Made by a program: the position numbers and the translations under genes
Virus record (IMG/VR): IMGVR_UViG_3300048818_000172
Span: 1-52,933 of that record
From: a virus
Length of the DNA stretch: 52,933 bases
Direction: 5' to 3' (one strand)
The notes under the pieces: generated by a model
Databases searched by the model: none
Told to the model about the DNA's origin: nothing
Seen by the model: the letters and a program-made list of their open reading frames with translations, nothing else
In this document: positions 23,155 to 31,240 of the stretch, in pieces
Numbering within the stretch: position 1 is the stretch's first letter
Layout of the letters: the number at the start of each line of letters is the position of its first letter

Positions 23155-24650
23155 GGAAATGACCCCGAGAGTCCCGAACCACCTCCGCCGCCCCCGCCGA
23201 CCAGCAGCCACACCGCCGATCCAGGCGCGTCTGAAATATTAACATAAACCCCGTTGGTGGCCGTGTTGATCCAGAGCACACCCGGCGTAACCCCGACCGT
23301 TGAATCGTCTCCAGGTCCTGGCGCCCGTGCCACTTCGAAGGCCCCGCTCGCGATCGCCCAACTTGTGGGCGATGTTTGCAGTAGCTGCCCCTTGCCGATC
23401 AAGCTATTCACGATTTGAGACGCCAGTTCTGTGAACCGCCGCATGCGAGGGTCTTGCACCGGATCGCGCGGCAGCAGCGGAGCAAGCTGGCCCGGCCTCG
23501 GCGCCGGCGGCGGCGGGGGCGGGGGAGGTGCGGTCGACGGCGAGAACGTCGGCGGCGGGATCGGCAGGACGGCCACCCAAGGAGCACCTCGCATTGCGGG
23601 CCCGTGCGCAATCTCCGGGGCGTATATCTGGGAGCCGACCCTGGCCGCCGGCGGCGGCGCTTGCACCAGGTTCTGCAACTGGCCGGCGAGGTGAGCGCTT
23701 CCGAACGGCGCCCCGCGCATCGGCGGACCGCTCCGCACCTCGGCCGCGTAATGCGGGATGATCGTCCCGGACGGAATCACGTTCGGCGCGAGCTGAACGA
23801 TCGACGGCTGCACGGGAAGATGCTGGAGCCAGGGCGCGCCACGTAAAGGCGGGCCGCCCTTTATCTCCGGCGAGATGATGAACGACGGCGACGGCAGCGC
23901 CGGCGGTGGCCGCTGCACGACGGACGGCGTGATCGGCAGCAGCTGGGCGAATGGAGCGCCGCGCATCGGCGGACCGTGAACTATCTCCGGCGCGTACTGC
24001 GGGATTTGCGGCACTACAACGCTGGCGGCGTAGCTGGCCGCGCAGCCGATCCAGACCACGATTTGCTGGGAGTTGAAGGTGGCCCCTTCGTTGACCAGCG
24101 CGTTCGTATCGTCGGCAGTTCCCAGCCCAGCCTCTGCAGCGCCATTGAGCAGCGCGGCCCTGTTCGTGAAGGGGCTACTAACCGTGCTGCCGGTGACCGC
24201 TCGTGTGCCCTGGGCATAGGCCGCTGTCACCAGATCGCCAGGATTCGCGATCGTCACTGTGCCGCTGCCTGGCGTGGACGTCGTGCCGAATGCGGCGGTT
24301 GTGTTGGTAACCGGCGCGGTCTGGTTTACGCCACTGTACTCGGCCACGGCGATGCTAAGGGCCGTGTTCTGGTTGGGCGTAACCGTGACCGTGGGAGTCC
24401 CGCCGGCCGTGTTCGGGATGTAATACTTGCCGACTTGGTTGCCAGAGCCACCGGTCTGGATGGCCACGCTGTAGGTGCCATTGATGCTGTCCGAGACGGT
24501 GAAGCTCGTTGCGGAACCGGCGAATGAACCGACCGTGACTTCCAAGAGATTGCCAGGCGTGACAGCCTGCGAGAACGCCAGGGTCTGCGGCGATGGGGAC
24601 GCGGCGAACTGCGCCGCGTTGAACGAACCTGGGACGAAGGCGACACCCAT
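23151..24650 (-). CDS. Tail-associated protein with Ig-like N-terminus and four GPPMRGAPF-type repeats
   Basis: It encodes 499 residues. About the first 215 are Ser/Thr/Gly/Val-rich beta strands (TPGNLLEVTVGSFAGSATSFTVSD...) of the Ig-like or adhesin kind. Residues about 220-390 carry four units of the form PEI.HGPPMRGAPF..LLPI.PSVV, separated by Pro-rich linkers. A polyproline stretch, a short helix and a glycine-rich end follow. The gene overlaps the fibre gene. It probably belongs to the fibre or tail appendage. Confidence 0.65.
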   Translation of the reverse strand: MGVAFVPGSFNAAQFAASPSPQTLAFSQAVTPGNLLEVTVGSFAGSATSFTVSDSINGTYSVAIQTGGSGNQVGKYYIPNTAGGTPTVTVTPNQNTALSIAVAEYSGVNQTAPVTNTTAAFGTTSTPGSGTVTIANPGDLVTAAYAQGTRAVTGSTVSSPFTNRAALLNGAAEAGLGTADDTNALVNEGATFNSQQIVVWIGCAASYAASVVVPQIPQYAPEIVHGPPMRGAPFAQLLPITPSVVQRPPPALPSPSFIISPEIKGGPPLRGAPWLQHLPVQPSIVQLAPNVIPSGTIIPHYAAEVRSGPPMRGAPFGSAHLAGQLQNLVQAPPPAARVGSQIYAPEIAHGPAMRGAPWVAVLPIPPPTFSPSTAPPPPPPPPAPRPGQLAPLLPRDPVQDPRMRRFTELASQIVNSLIGKGQLLQTSPTSWAIASGAFEVARAPGPGDDSTVGVTPGVLWINTATNGVYVNISDAPGSAVWLLVGGGGGGGSGLSGSFP

Positions 24651-24668
24651 CGGGAGCCCTCAAACGAA

Positions 24669-24694
24669 ACGGGCGGCCGCGCTGGGCCGCCCGT
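24669..24694 (-). terminator. 10-bp perfect hairpin between structural genes
   Basis: ACGGGCGGCC/GGCCGCCCGT around a 6-base loop, in the 65-base gap between the genes at 24716 and 24650. It has no long T-run. It may be a partial terminator or an mRNA-processing or stability element. Confidence 0.55.
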
Positions 24695-24715
24695 GCTGAT
24701 CGAACGGCGCGAGGG

Positions 24716-25444
24716 TTAGTTGAGCCCGAGCATCTGCAATTGTTTCAGGGTCGCAGTGTTCGACGCGCTGCTTGCGCTCCACGTACAGGACAAATTCACG
24801 TAGTACGTGACCGAGCCGTCAATCGTGGCCGTCCATGTCGCGGTCGGCGGAGTCGTCGGTTCGAGCGCGTACTGGAACGGCGAGGCAAAGCCGCCCGGCG
24901 ACGACACATAGCCGTTAGCCGTAAGTGTCGTGTTGCCGCTCCCGAGCCCCGCCGTGTAGCACGTCAGGTCGAGCCGGCTTTCCCACCACTGATTGGAGAC
25001 GCCCGAGGCCGTGGTGATGGCGACCGAGACGCCAACCGACGTGCCGGAGAGGTAGGAGCTGCCAAGCGTCGTGCCGAGCCGCCACTGGAAGATGATTGTC
25101 GGCGTCGACGTGGTGCTGAGGATGCCGCGCGCGATCAAGCTGATGCCGCGCTGCTTTCCCTGCTTGTTGTAAAAGAACAGCGCCGGGAGAACCGGCTGAT
25201 CGTTCACGCCCGCCAGCAACGAGCCCTCGCTGGCCGACGTGTTGAAGGCCGAGTAATCGGCCCCGTTGTTGAACATGCACTCCGTCCAGGTGCCGGTTGT
25301 CCCGGAGCACCGGAGGCGGTTCATGCGCCGGCGCGTGCGCTGCGCCAGCAACAGGCCAGGGTCAACCCGCGGAAGGTTGACAAGATCGGCCGCCTTGTAT
25401 GGCTTGAACGCCGGCGGCATCGGAGGGAGCATAAGACCGTACAT
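24716..25444 (-). CDS. Structural protein, beta-rich
   Basis: It encodes 242 residues (MYGLMLPPMPPAFKPYKAADLVNLPRVDPGLLLAQRTRRRMNRLRC...). After a basic N-terminus the sequence is Thr/Ser/Gly-rich with jelly-roll-like strands (SLIARGILSTTSTPTIIFQWRLGTTLG, WTATIDGSVTYYVNLSCTWS). This is typical of small phage virion or decoration proteins. AAAGGACTTCCC precedes the ATG. The exact role is unknown. Confidence 0.65.
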   Translation of the reverse strand: MYGLMLPPMPPAFKPYKAADLVNLPRVDPGLLLAQRTRRRMNRLRCSGTTGTWTECMFNNGADYSAFNTSASEGSLLAGVNDQPVLPALFFYNKQGKQRGISLIARGILSTTSTPTIIFQWRLGTTLGSSYLSGTSVGVSVAITTASGVSNQWWESRLDLTCYTAGLGSGNTTLTANGYVSSPGGFASPFQYALEPTTPPTATWTATIDGSVTYYVNLSCTWSASSASNTATLKQLQMLGLN

Positions 25445-25465
25445 GGGAAGTCCTTTCGAAAGAGG

Positions 25466-26413
25466 TTAGAAGTCGCCGCCGCCCGCGCCGTAATCGTAAC
25501 CGGGATAGCTCGATCCACCGGAGATGCCCGAAGCCTGGCTGGGATCGTAGCCGGTGCCGTACTGCTGTGATGGGTCGCTGAGGCCGCCCGGCGCAACGCC
25601 GAGGCCACCCTGAGCACCATAGTAGCCGCTGGCGCTCCCGCCGCTGGCAATTCCACTGCCGAGGCTGCCGCTGCCGCCGTACATGCTTTGCGCGCCACTC
25701 CCGAAGCCGCTGAATCCAGGAGGAGCTGGCGGAGGTGTCATGCCGCCGCCTTGGAAACCCTGTCCGGGCGGGTAACCCGGCAATGTCGGGTCCTTTCCGC
25801 TCGGGAAAGCCTGGTTCTGCGGGCTGCCGCTGCTCGGCGCACCGATCGCACCGCCGCCCATCGGCTGCTTCTGGCCATACCCCTGGCCGTGGTAAGCGCC
25901 CTGGTATCCGAGTTGGGCCATGTTGATGGCCGTATTCTGCTGGTTCGCTTGGTTCGCGTAGTTCAGGCCGGCGAGCCCGAGTTGAGACTGGTAACCGGCG
26001 TAGGTCTGGGCGAGTTGGGCCCCGAGGCCGCCGTATGCCTTCGCCGCGTCCAAGCCGATGCCGCGTTGCACCGACTGTAGGACGGTCGAGTTACCGAGGC
26101 CGCTGTTGATGAGGCCCTGCTGCGCGTTGCCGCTTTGCGAAGCGTACAGGTCGGCGATCGACTGAGCGGCCGGCGCCGCCACGCCCCAGGGTGTCCCGCC
26201 GTAGCCGAGGGTATTCGCCACCTGGCCTTGCAGCGCGCCGTAGCCGGCCTGGATCGGCGCCTGCGCCGCCTGCTGGCCAGACAAGGCGGACTGGTATCCC
26301 GACATGACATCGGAATAGGAGTCCTGCGCCTGGCTAAGCTGCGTCTGATACGAGCCAAGGCCGCCACTGCCGGCCATTGCGGGGGCCGGTCCTGCTCCTG
26401 CTGGTGAGGCCAT
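25466..26413 (-). CDS. Gly/Gln-rich internal virion protein candidate
   Basis: The protein has 315 residues. The N-terminal 180 are helical with Ala/Gln heptads (YQTQLSQAQDSYSDVMSGYQSALSGQQ, QSVQRGIGLDAAKAYGGLGAQLAQTYAGYQSQLGLAGLNYANQANQ). The rest is Gly/Ser/Tyr-rich low complexity. This resembles pore or ejection proteins that lie between the tail nozzle and large internal proteins in podoviruses. Confidence 0.6.
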   Translation of the reverse strand: MASPAGAGPAPAMAGSGGLGSYQTQLSQAQDSYSDVMSGYQSALSGQQAAQAPIQAGYGALQGQVANTLGYGGTPWGVAAPAAQSIADLYASQSGNAQQGLINSGLGNSTVLQSVQRGIGLDAAKAYGGLGAQLAQTYAGYQSQLGLAGLNYANQANQQNTAINMAQLGYQGAYHGQGYGQKQPMGGGAIGAPSSGSPQNQAFPSGKDPTLPGYPPGQGFQGGGMTPPPAPPGFSGFGSGAQSMYGGSGSLGSGIASGGSASGYYGAQGGLGVAPGGLSDPSQQYGTGYDPSQASGISGGSSYPGYDYGAGGGDF

Positions 26414-26439
26414 GACGACTTCCTAGAATGAGCAGGAGA

Positions 26440-26464
26440 CCGGGCGAGGTGCAAACTCGCCCGG
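26440..26464 (-). terminator. 9-bp perfect hairpin beside the inserted homing endonuclease
   Basis: CCGGGCGAG/CTCGCCCGG around a 7-base loop, in the gap between the + strand HNH gene and the - strand gene at 26413. It has no T-run. It could act on either strand. Confidence 0.45.
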
Positions 26465-26494
26465 CTCCCTAAACCCGACTCGGAGTAGCGAGCC

Positions 26495-27058
26495 ATGTCT
26501 TCCGTTCAACCTATCGAATACCGCGATCTTGCGGCCCTCGGTTTTCCAGGTTACCGTGTCGGCGACGATGGCAGCGTGTGGACTTGCTGGAAGATGGTCG
26601 GCAACGGCTACGGCGGCGGCTTCCACTGCGTCATGAGCCAAACGTGGAGGCGACTGCGACCCAAAACCCGCAAGGGCTACCGTTACGTCAATTTGAAGGG
26701 CCGCATGCAGCTTGTCCACCGCCTTGTTCTCGAAGCATTCGTTGGCCCATGTCCGCCGGGGATGGAATGCTGCCACGGGCCAAACCGCGGTCGCGGCCGA
26801 GACTCCTTGCCGAATCTTCGGTGGGGAACGCAACAGTCCAACGAAACCGACCGTCGCGGCCACGGTCACATTCGACGCGGCGAGCGACACGGCTTGGCGA
26901 AGGCTACGGCAGCGGCGGTACGCGATATCCGACGACGCTTTGCCACCTACAGCGGCGTTCGGTGGCGGTTCCTGGTGTCGTTCGGTCGCAAGCATGGGCT
27001 CTCTCCGGCGGCAATCGGCAAGATCGTTGATTGCAAAACGTGGCGTCATGTTCAATAA
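26495..27058 (+). CDS. HNH homing endonuclease (NUMOD4-HNH type), antisense to the late operon
   Basis: It encodes 187 residues. The N-terminal part (EYRDLAALGFPGYRVGDDGSVWTCW) is a NUMOD4-like segment. YRYVNLKGRMQLVHRLVLEAFVGPCPPGMECCHGPNRGRGRDSLPNLRWGT is the HNH core (VHRLV...C-H...N-LRW), and GERHGLAKATAAAVRDIRRRFATYSG is a helical DNA-binding tail. It stands against the direction of all neighbouring structural genes and overlaps the end of the nozzle gene by 7 bases. This is the usual mark of a free-standing homing endonuclease that has inserted itself. Confidence 0.9.
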   Translation: MSSVQPIEYRDLAALGFPGYRVGDDGSVWTCWKMVGNGYGGGFHCVMSQTWRRLRPKTRKGYRYVNLKGRMQLVHRLVLEAFVGPCPPGMECCHGPNRGRGRDSLPNLRWGTQQSNETDRRGHGHIRRGERHGLAKATAAAVRDIRRRFATYSGVRWRFLVSFGRKHGLSPAAIGKIVDCKTWRHVQ

Positions 27059-28737
27059 CCTCGGCCGCGCACCATTCCGCGAGTCCCAACGACCAGACGA
27101 ATCGACTCCATCGCCCAAGGGTTGGTCGCCGTCAACCTTATGTAAAGCGCATGGCCAGCCCACCGAAGATGCTCAGTGTAGTTCCGGCCTGCTTGCAACA
27201 TGCCGCTTTGGACCGGCACGGACGCCAATGCTTTCTCAGCGGTACGGCCTACCAAAATCTCGTAAAAGACCGGCCCGCTGGTCTCGCCGAGGACGGCCTG
27301 GATTTCTTTTGCAAACATCTCGTCTAAGTTTTTGGACAAAATGGGGCCGATCACAACTTGCGACGTGAATGGATAGCTGTCGTCGGTCGATGCAGTGGGG
27401 TCGAAAAATCGAATGAAGCCGTCCCAGCTCCCGATGAGGGCAACGCGGTCACCCGGATCGTTGCCGTCGAACTGGCAGCAACAAAGCGGGTTGTAGTTCG
27501 TGCTGGCGAACTGGTCTTGCCACCAGCTATTCGTGCGCTGTTCCCAGAAGAAGTGTTGGCTTACGTTGTCGCTGCCGGTCAAGCTGATGAACACATGCAG
27601 CCCCTGAAACTGATCGTTCCACAACATCGTGATCGTGTAGGCCCCGGTGACGAGGTTCTGCAAGAGCTGCTCGATGCCCTGGCTGATGCGCTGCGGCGGC
27701 CCCTGCCCGGGCGTCATCACGTAAATGCCCATCTTGTTCGACACGAAGTAAACCCCGCCGTAGGGGTCCTTGCACCAGGCCGCGCCCCAGCCTATGCCGA
27801 TCACGTCGCTAACCAAGTCCACTTGGCCGCCGGCGAGGGGGTCGCCGTTGATGAGGTTGATGGTGTGATCGGTGCCAACAATCATCACGTCATTCGTATA
27901 CGGCATCAGGGCCGTGATGACGTCGCCCACCACTCCCTGCTGGCCCACGGTCAGAGCCACCGCCTCGGTCGCTGTCGTCGAGAGCGGCGAGTAATCCCAA
28001 TTCGTCGGGTCGCCCACGGCCGACATGTAGATGGCCTGGGGAGCAAACAACAACCCAGAGAGGCAGATCCGGCCCCGCCAGCTCGCAATGAGCCTCGGCG
28101 CGTTGCCGGCCGAGTCCACCGGCAGGGCTCCGGCAGAAGCGACCCAAGTGTTCAATGTGTTGGTCGATGGAGTATAGACAACCCAATTCGCGCCGTCCGC
28201 AAACCAGAGCTGTTGATTGTTGGCCGCGCTGTAGATGATGCCGTTGGCATTGAGCGGCGGATTGAACGCGGTCGCGTTGATGGCCGGCGTGTATGCCGTG
28301 TCCCCCGAGGCGAACACGAACACATTGCCCTGGCTGACGGCAACGCCTGTCACGACTCGGCCGCTGTTACTTTGTTGTGGCACACCGCCTCCGGGGTTCG
28401 CGTAACCCGTGCCGACCATCACATTCAGCAACTGTATCAGGTTCGCCCCCGCCGGCTGCGCGTTGATGTACCGAGTGAGGCCCGGCCGCTGGGCCCCACG
28501 GGCGCGGTTTGTCAAAGGCTCGAAGCTGCGGACGTTCAGGCCGACCGGAGCCGTGCGCACGTAATTCACTTCGGCCACCGGCGCGGGTTCACTGCCAACA
28601 GGTAGGCCCGTCGAAGGCGGAGTGTAGGACGAAATCGGCCGGTTCGGTTGCTTGCAAAACGCGCCGGTAAGGTCGATGCCCGCCAGCGGGAAGTGCAGGC
28701 TGACTTGCCGATCAGGGGCTGGCCTCGTCGCTGGCAT
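27052..28737 (-). CDS. Tail nozzle (stabilisation-type) protein
   Basis: It encodes 561 residues. The N-terminal domain has VGLNVRSFEPLTNRARG (65-81) and RPGLTRYINAQ (84-94). It is followed by a beta-propeller-like body with repeated hydrophobic blades (LWFADGANWVVYTPSTNTLN, LIASWRGRICLSGLLFAPQAIYMSAVGDPTNWDYS, DVMIVGTDHTINLINGDPLAGG, GVYFVSNKMGIYVMTPGQ). This plan matches podovirus nozzle proteins (P22 gp10 / T7 gp12 functional class), which close the tail tube. Its ATG overlaps the stop of the upstream gene, with which it shares its N-terminal domain. Confidence 0.78.
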   Translation of the reverse strand: MPATRPAPDRQVSLHFPLAGIDLTGAFCKQPNRPISSYTPPSTGLPVGSEPAPVAEVNYVRTAPVGLNVRSFEPLTNRARGAQRPGLTRYINAQPAGANLIQLLNVMVGTGYANPGGGVPQQSNSGRVVTGVAVSQGNVFVFASGDTAYTPAINATAFNPPLNANGIIYSAANNQQLWFADGANWVVYTPSTNTLNTWVASAGALPVDSAGNAPRLIASWRGRICLSGLLFAPQAIYMSAVGDPTNWDYSPLSTTATEAVALTVGQQGVVGDVITALMPYTNDVMIVGTDHTINLINGDPLAGGQVDLVSDVIGIGWGAAWCKDPYGGVYFVSNKMGIYVMTPGQGPPQRISQGIEQLLQNLVTGAYTITMLWNDQFQGLHVFISLTGSDNVSQHFFWEQRTNSWWQDQFASTNYNPLCCCQFDGNDPGDRVALIGSWDGFIRFFDPTASTDDSYPFTSQVVIGPILSKNLDEMFAKEIQAVLGETSGPVFYEILVGRTAEKALASVPVQSGMLQAGRNYTEHLRWAGHALYIRLTATNPWAMESIRLVVGTRGMVRGRGY

Positions 28738-29507
28738 CAGAGGTTCCCCGTTACTACCTGCGTGCCGCCGGTCGTTCCAGGCAGCATTTGGTTCTCAATA
28801 CCCTGCGACTGCAATGGCAACACGTATGCCCAGAAGATGAATTGGGCCTGATACGTGTTGAACAATATGTCGGCGTTGGTCCAGGTGAACGTCGTTGCAA
28901 GGACGTTGGTTCCAACCGGGCGAAGCGTCAAGGCTCCCGTGTCGAACGTAACGCTGTTGGGCGCCGGGAAGTTCGCCAAGAGCGAGCCGCTGTAGAACGT
29001 CGTGCCGTTCAGCTTGGCCACGACTGAAACATTCAGCGTAGGGATCGGCGGACCAAAGCCGCCATCGCTTTGAGTGATCTGAAATGTGCATCGAAGTTGA
29101 GAACCCGGCGGCGTTGGGTACGTCCGCCCGGGTTCAACCGGATACCGCACCGGCGCGAAGCCGCCCACGCCACCGAAGGAGTTTCGGTTCGGAGCCGTTG
29201 ACTGACCCACCGGCCCGACGTTGTTCCCAGGCAGCGCCTCGGCCTGGGGGTCGACGATGTACGTGAGGTGCTGAATCTTGTTCGCCCCAGATACCTGGGC
29301 GTTGATGTACCGGCTCAACCCTGGCCGTGTGCCGCCACGTCCTCGGCGAGTGAGTGCCTCGAAGGTCCGCACGTTCAGGCCGACCGGCGTTGTGCCGCTC
29401 GGCTGGGAGTCGTAGGTACTGGCGACATTCAGGCCGTTCAGCGGGAATAGCTGCTCGACGAGGCTCTCCTGGGCCGCGATCTGCACCGGTCTGTTTTGCT
29501 TGGCCAT
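28737..29507 (-). CDS. Tail protein carrying a second copy of the nozzle N-terminal domain
   Basis: It encodes 256 residues from the ATG at 29507 (GGTGGA ribosome site). Residues 42-81 (VGLNVRTFEALTRRGRGG, RPGLSRYINAQ, SGANKIQHL) closely match residues 65-103 of the next protein. The remaining 170 residues are a different beta-rich domain (FGPPIPTLNVSVVAKLNGTTFYSG...). The two proteins could occupy paired positions in the tail hub, or the gene could be an adaptor evolved by partial duplication. Confidence 0.7.
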   Translation of the reverse strand: MAKQNRPVQIAAQESLVEQLFPLNGLNVASTYDSQPSGTTPVGLNVRTFEALTRRGRGGTRPGLSRYINAQVSGANKIQHLTYIVDPQAEALPGNNVGPVGQSTAPNRNSFGGVGGFAPVRYPVEPGRTYPTPPGSQLRCTFQITQSDGGFGPPIPTLNVSVVAKLNGTTFYSGSLLANFPAPNSVTFDTGALTLRPVGTNVLATTFTWTNADILFNTYQAQFIFWAYVLPLQSQGIENQMLPGTTGGTQVVTGNL

Positions 29508-29525
29508 TGTCCACCTAAACCGGAA

Positions 29526-29558
29526 AAGGCCGGCGGCGTCATAGAAGCCGCCGGCCTT
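29526..29558 (-). terminator. 12-bp perfect hairpin
   Basis: AAGGCCGGCGGC/GCCGCCGGCCTT with a 9-base loop. It is the first of two strong hairpins in the 137-base gap between the genes ending at 29645 and starting at 29507. It has a short T-run (TTTTCC) on the - strand side. Confidence 0.6.
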
Positions 29559-29567
29559 CGTTAATAA

Positions 29568-29631
29568 CCCGCTTCGGCAACGTCCCAATATCCGCGCGAG
29601 CTGGAAAAGGGCAACATCGTCCCGAAGCGGG
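29568..29631 (-). terminator. Second hairpin of the same gap
   Basis: CCCGCTTCGG (29568-29577) pairs perfectly with CCGAAGCGGG (29622-29631) across a 44-base loop. Together with the stem at 29526-29558 it marks this gap as a likely transcription-attenuation or RNA-processing point within the late operon. Confidence 0.45.
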
Positions 29632-29644
29632 TGGCCCCCCTTGC

Positions 29645-29962
29645 TTATCCCTTCAAAATGCGGCTGTTGATCCCGTTGGCCTCTTGCGCCGCTGCCTGGG
29701 CTTGAAGCGCCGCCTGCATGTTCGCCTCGTTCATCTTCTGCATCCTTGCCACGTTCAGGTCGAACTTGGCCGCGTTCAGCGCCATCTCCAGCAGCGCACA
29801 ACGCATATCCCAGGTCTTGATCCGCTCGTCATACTTCATGGCGACGCCCTGGGCGTCCTGGTTCCATTCGATCGTGATGGTGGGGTGCTCGGTGTCCTCC
29901 TTCATCACTCGCCGGCCTCCTCGGTTGTCCATGCCCGGCTGGTCTGGCTGTCCGTTTACCAT
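29645..29962 (-). CDS. Small hypothetical protein with helical Ala/Gln-rich C-terminus
   Basis: It encodes 105 residues from the ATG at 29962 (MVNGQPDQPGMDNRGGRRVMKEDTEHPTITIEWNQDAQGVAMKYDERIKTWDMRCALLEMALNAAKFD...). The last 50 residues form a coiled coil. Its place between minor tail genes suggests a virion or tail-assembly role, possibly a chaperone. Confidence 0.6.
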   Translation of the reverse strand: MVNGQPDQPGMDNRGGRRVMKEDTEHPTITIEWNQDAQGVAMKYDERIKTWDMRCALLEMALNAAKFDLNVARMQKMNEANMQAALQAQAAAQEANGINSRILKG

Positions 29963-30008
29963 GGCTCGCGCCCTCTTGAAACTCGGATGTCGACACCGAG
30001 CCAGTCTA

Positions 30009-30647
30009 CTAACTGAACGGCGTGGCCGCCGTGCCGGTGATCGAGGTAAGACCGCGCACGCTCCATTGGTTGGTGGCGACGTCCTCAAGGTCGATGAAGT
30101 CTCCCGCCAGGCCGCCCTTGGTCGAGCCGTTCAGGGTAATGGTTGTGCTCGGCGCCGCTGTCCATGCCGTGGCCGCTCCGCTCGCCCCGGCCTGCACGAT
30201 GTTGCCGTAGAGGTAGGCCCCCGTCGCAACGATCGTCATTCCAACCGAGGTAACCGTGGTGCCGATGAAGAAGCGGTAGAAGTTGCCCGAGCCGGTCGCC
30301 GCCGGCAGGGTAACCGCGAACCCGGCCGCGTTGTTGAGGTTGATCGTCTTGCCGGTAAGCAGCTTGAGCGCCGCCGCGGAAAGGGCCGCCGTTACCGTGG
30401 TTTCGCGGGAAGCCGCCGAGGACGGGTCAACCTGGACCCACAAGGAGGACAGGTTGGTCCCCTGGTTGACAAAGATCACGCCGGCGAGGGCCGCCGATCC
30501 GAGCACCAGGCAAAGGCAACCCGTGTCGAATCCCGCCTGCGCGTTGGCCGGCGGCAAGCCGGTGCGCGTGTAGATGAAGAACTTCCCTGTCGGCTCGTCG
30601 TCGCCGATGACACCGGTGGCGTCCTGGATTCGGAAACGCTCGCTCAT
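30009..30647 (-). CDS. Structural protein, Ser/Thr/Gly-rich beta protein
   Basis: It encodes 212 residues from the ATG at 30647 (MSERFRIQDATGVIGDDEPTGKFFIYTRTGLPPANAQAGFDTGCLCLVLG...). The strands, and motifs such as INLNNAAGFAVTLPAATGSGNFYRFFIGTTVT, resemble phage decoration or spike-associated modules. It lies 11 bases downstream of the next gene in the same operon. Confidence 0.6.
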   Translation of the reverse strand: MSERFRIQDATGVIGDDEPTGKFFIYTRTGLPPANAQAGFDTGCLCLVLGSAALAGVIFVNQGTNLSSLWVQVDPSSAASRETTVTAALSAAALKLLTGKTINLNNAAGFAVTLPAATGSGNFYRFFIGTTVTSVGMTIVATGAYLYGNIVQAGASGAATAWTAAPSTTITLNGSTKGGLAGDFIDLEDVATNQWSVRGLTSITGTAATPFS

Positions 30648-30658
30648 ATCACACCGCC

Positions 30659-31240
30659 TTATAGAAGGGCCAGCAACGCGTTGCAACTGGTCGCGCTGCC
30701 TCCCGTGGTGAACGACAATTCGAGTTTCTGGAAACCGTAGATCGGCACTTTGACCCAGGCCGGATCGCCGTTTGCCGGATCGTAAAGCTCAAGCAGCGAA
30801 AGACTCGCCGCCGCCGCAGACACGGTGCCGGTCAGCAACGGTTGCGAGGTGACCGTCAACGTGTCCGCGAAGTAAGTCGTGCTGGCGGCGTATTGCCCGA
30901 CGAGGGGCAGGCCGCTCTCAAGGGTCGCCTGGAACACGGCAAGAGTGGATGGATCCCACATTGGCAGCGGCGTGTTTTCTCCAAGGACCCGCCAGCCGAT
31001 CACTTTGAAGGAAAACGTGGTGGCGTCCGCACCGACGCCGTATGGCTTGATGAACAGGAAGTTTTGCGTGAGGCCGGCTTGCCCCTCGGGGAGCCCGAGT
31101 TGGATAACCGAAGTGCCCGTGGCTGTCCCGGCATCGCCAAGCGGTTCCGTCACGGTCGGAATCTTGGAGACGTAGCCGTTGCTGGTCTGATTGACCGAGC
31201 GGGCCCGCCGGAAACCGGAGCATAGCGTTTCGAGGTGCAT
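30659..31240 (-). CDS. Structural protein, virion-associated
   Basis: It encodes 193 residues from the ATG at 31240 (MHLETLCSGFRRARSVNQTSNGYVSKIPTVTEPLGDAGTATGTSVIQLGLPEG...). It is beta-rich throughout. The ATG overlaps the stop of the adaptor gene (TGATG), so the two are translationally coupled, as expected for connector proteins. The exact role is unknown. Confidence 0.6.
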   Translation of the reverse strand: MHLETLCSGFRRARSVNQTSNGYVSKIPTVTEPLGDAGTATGTSVIQLGLPEGQAGLTQNFLFIKPYGVGADATTFSFKVIGWRVLGENTPLPMWDPSTLAVFQATLESGLPLVGQYAASTTYFADTLTVTSQPLLTGTVSAAAASLSLLELYDPANGDPAWVKVPIYGFQKLELSFTTGGSATSCNALLALL

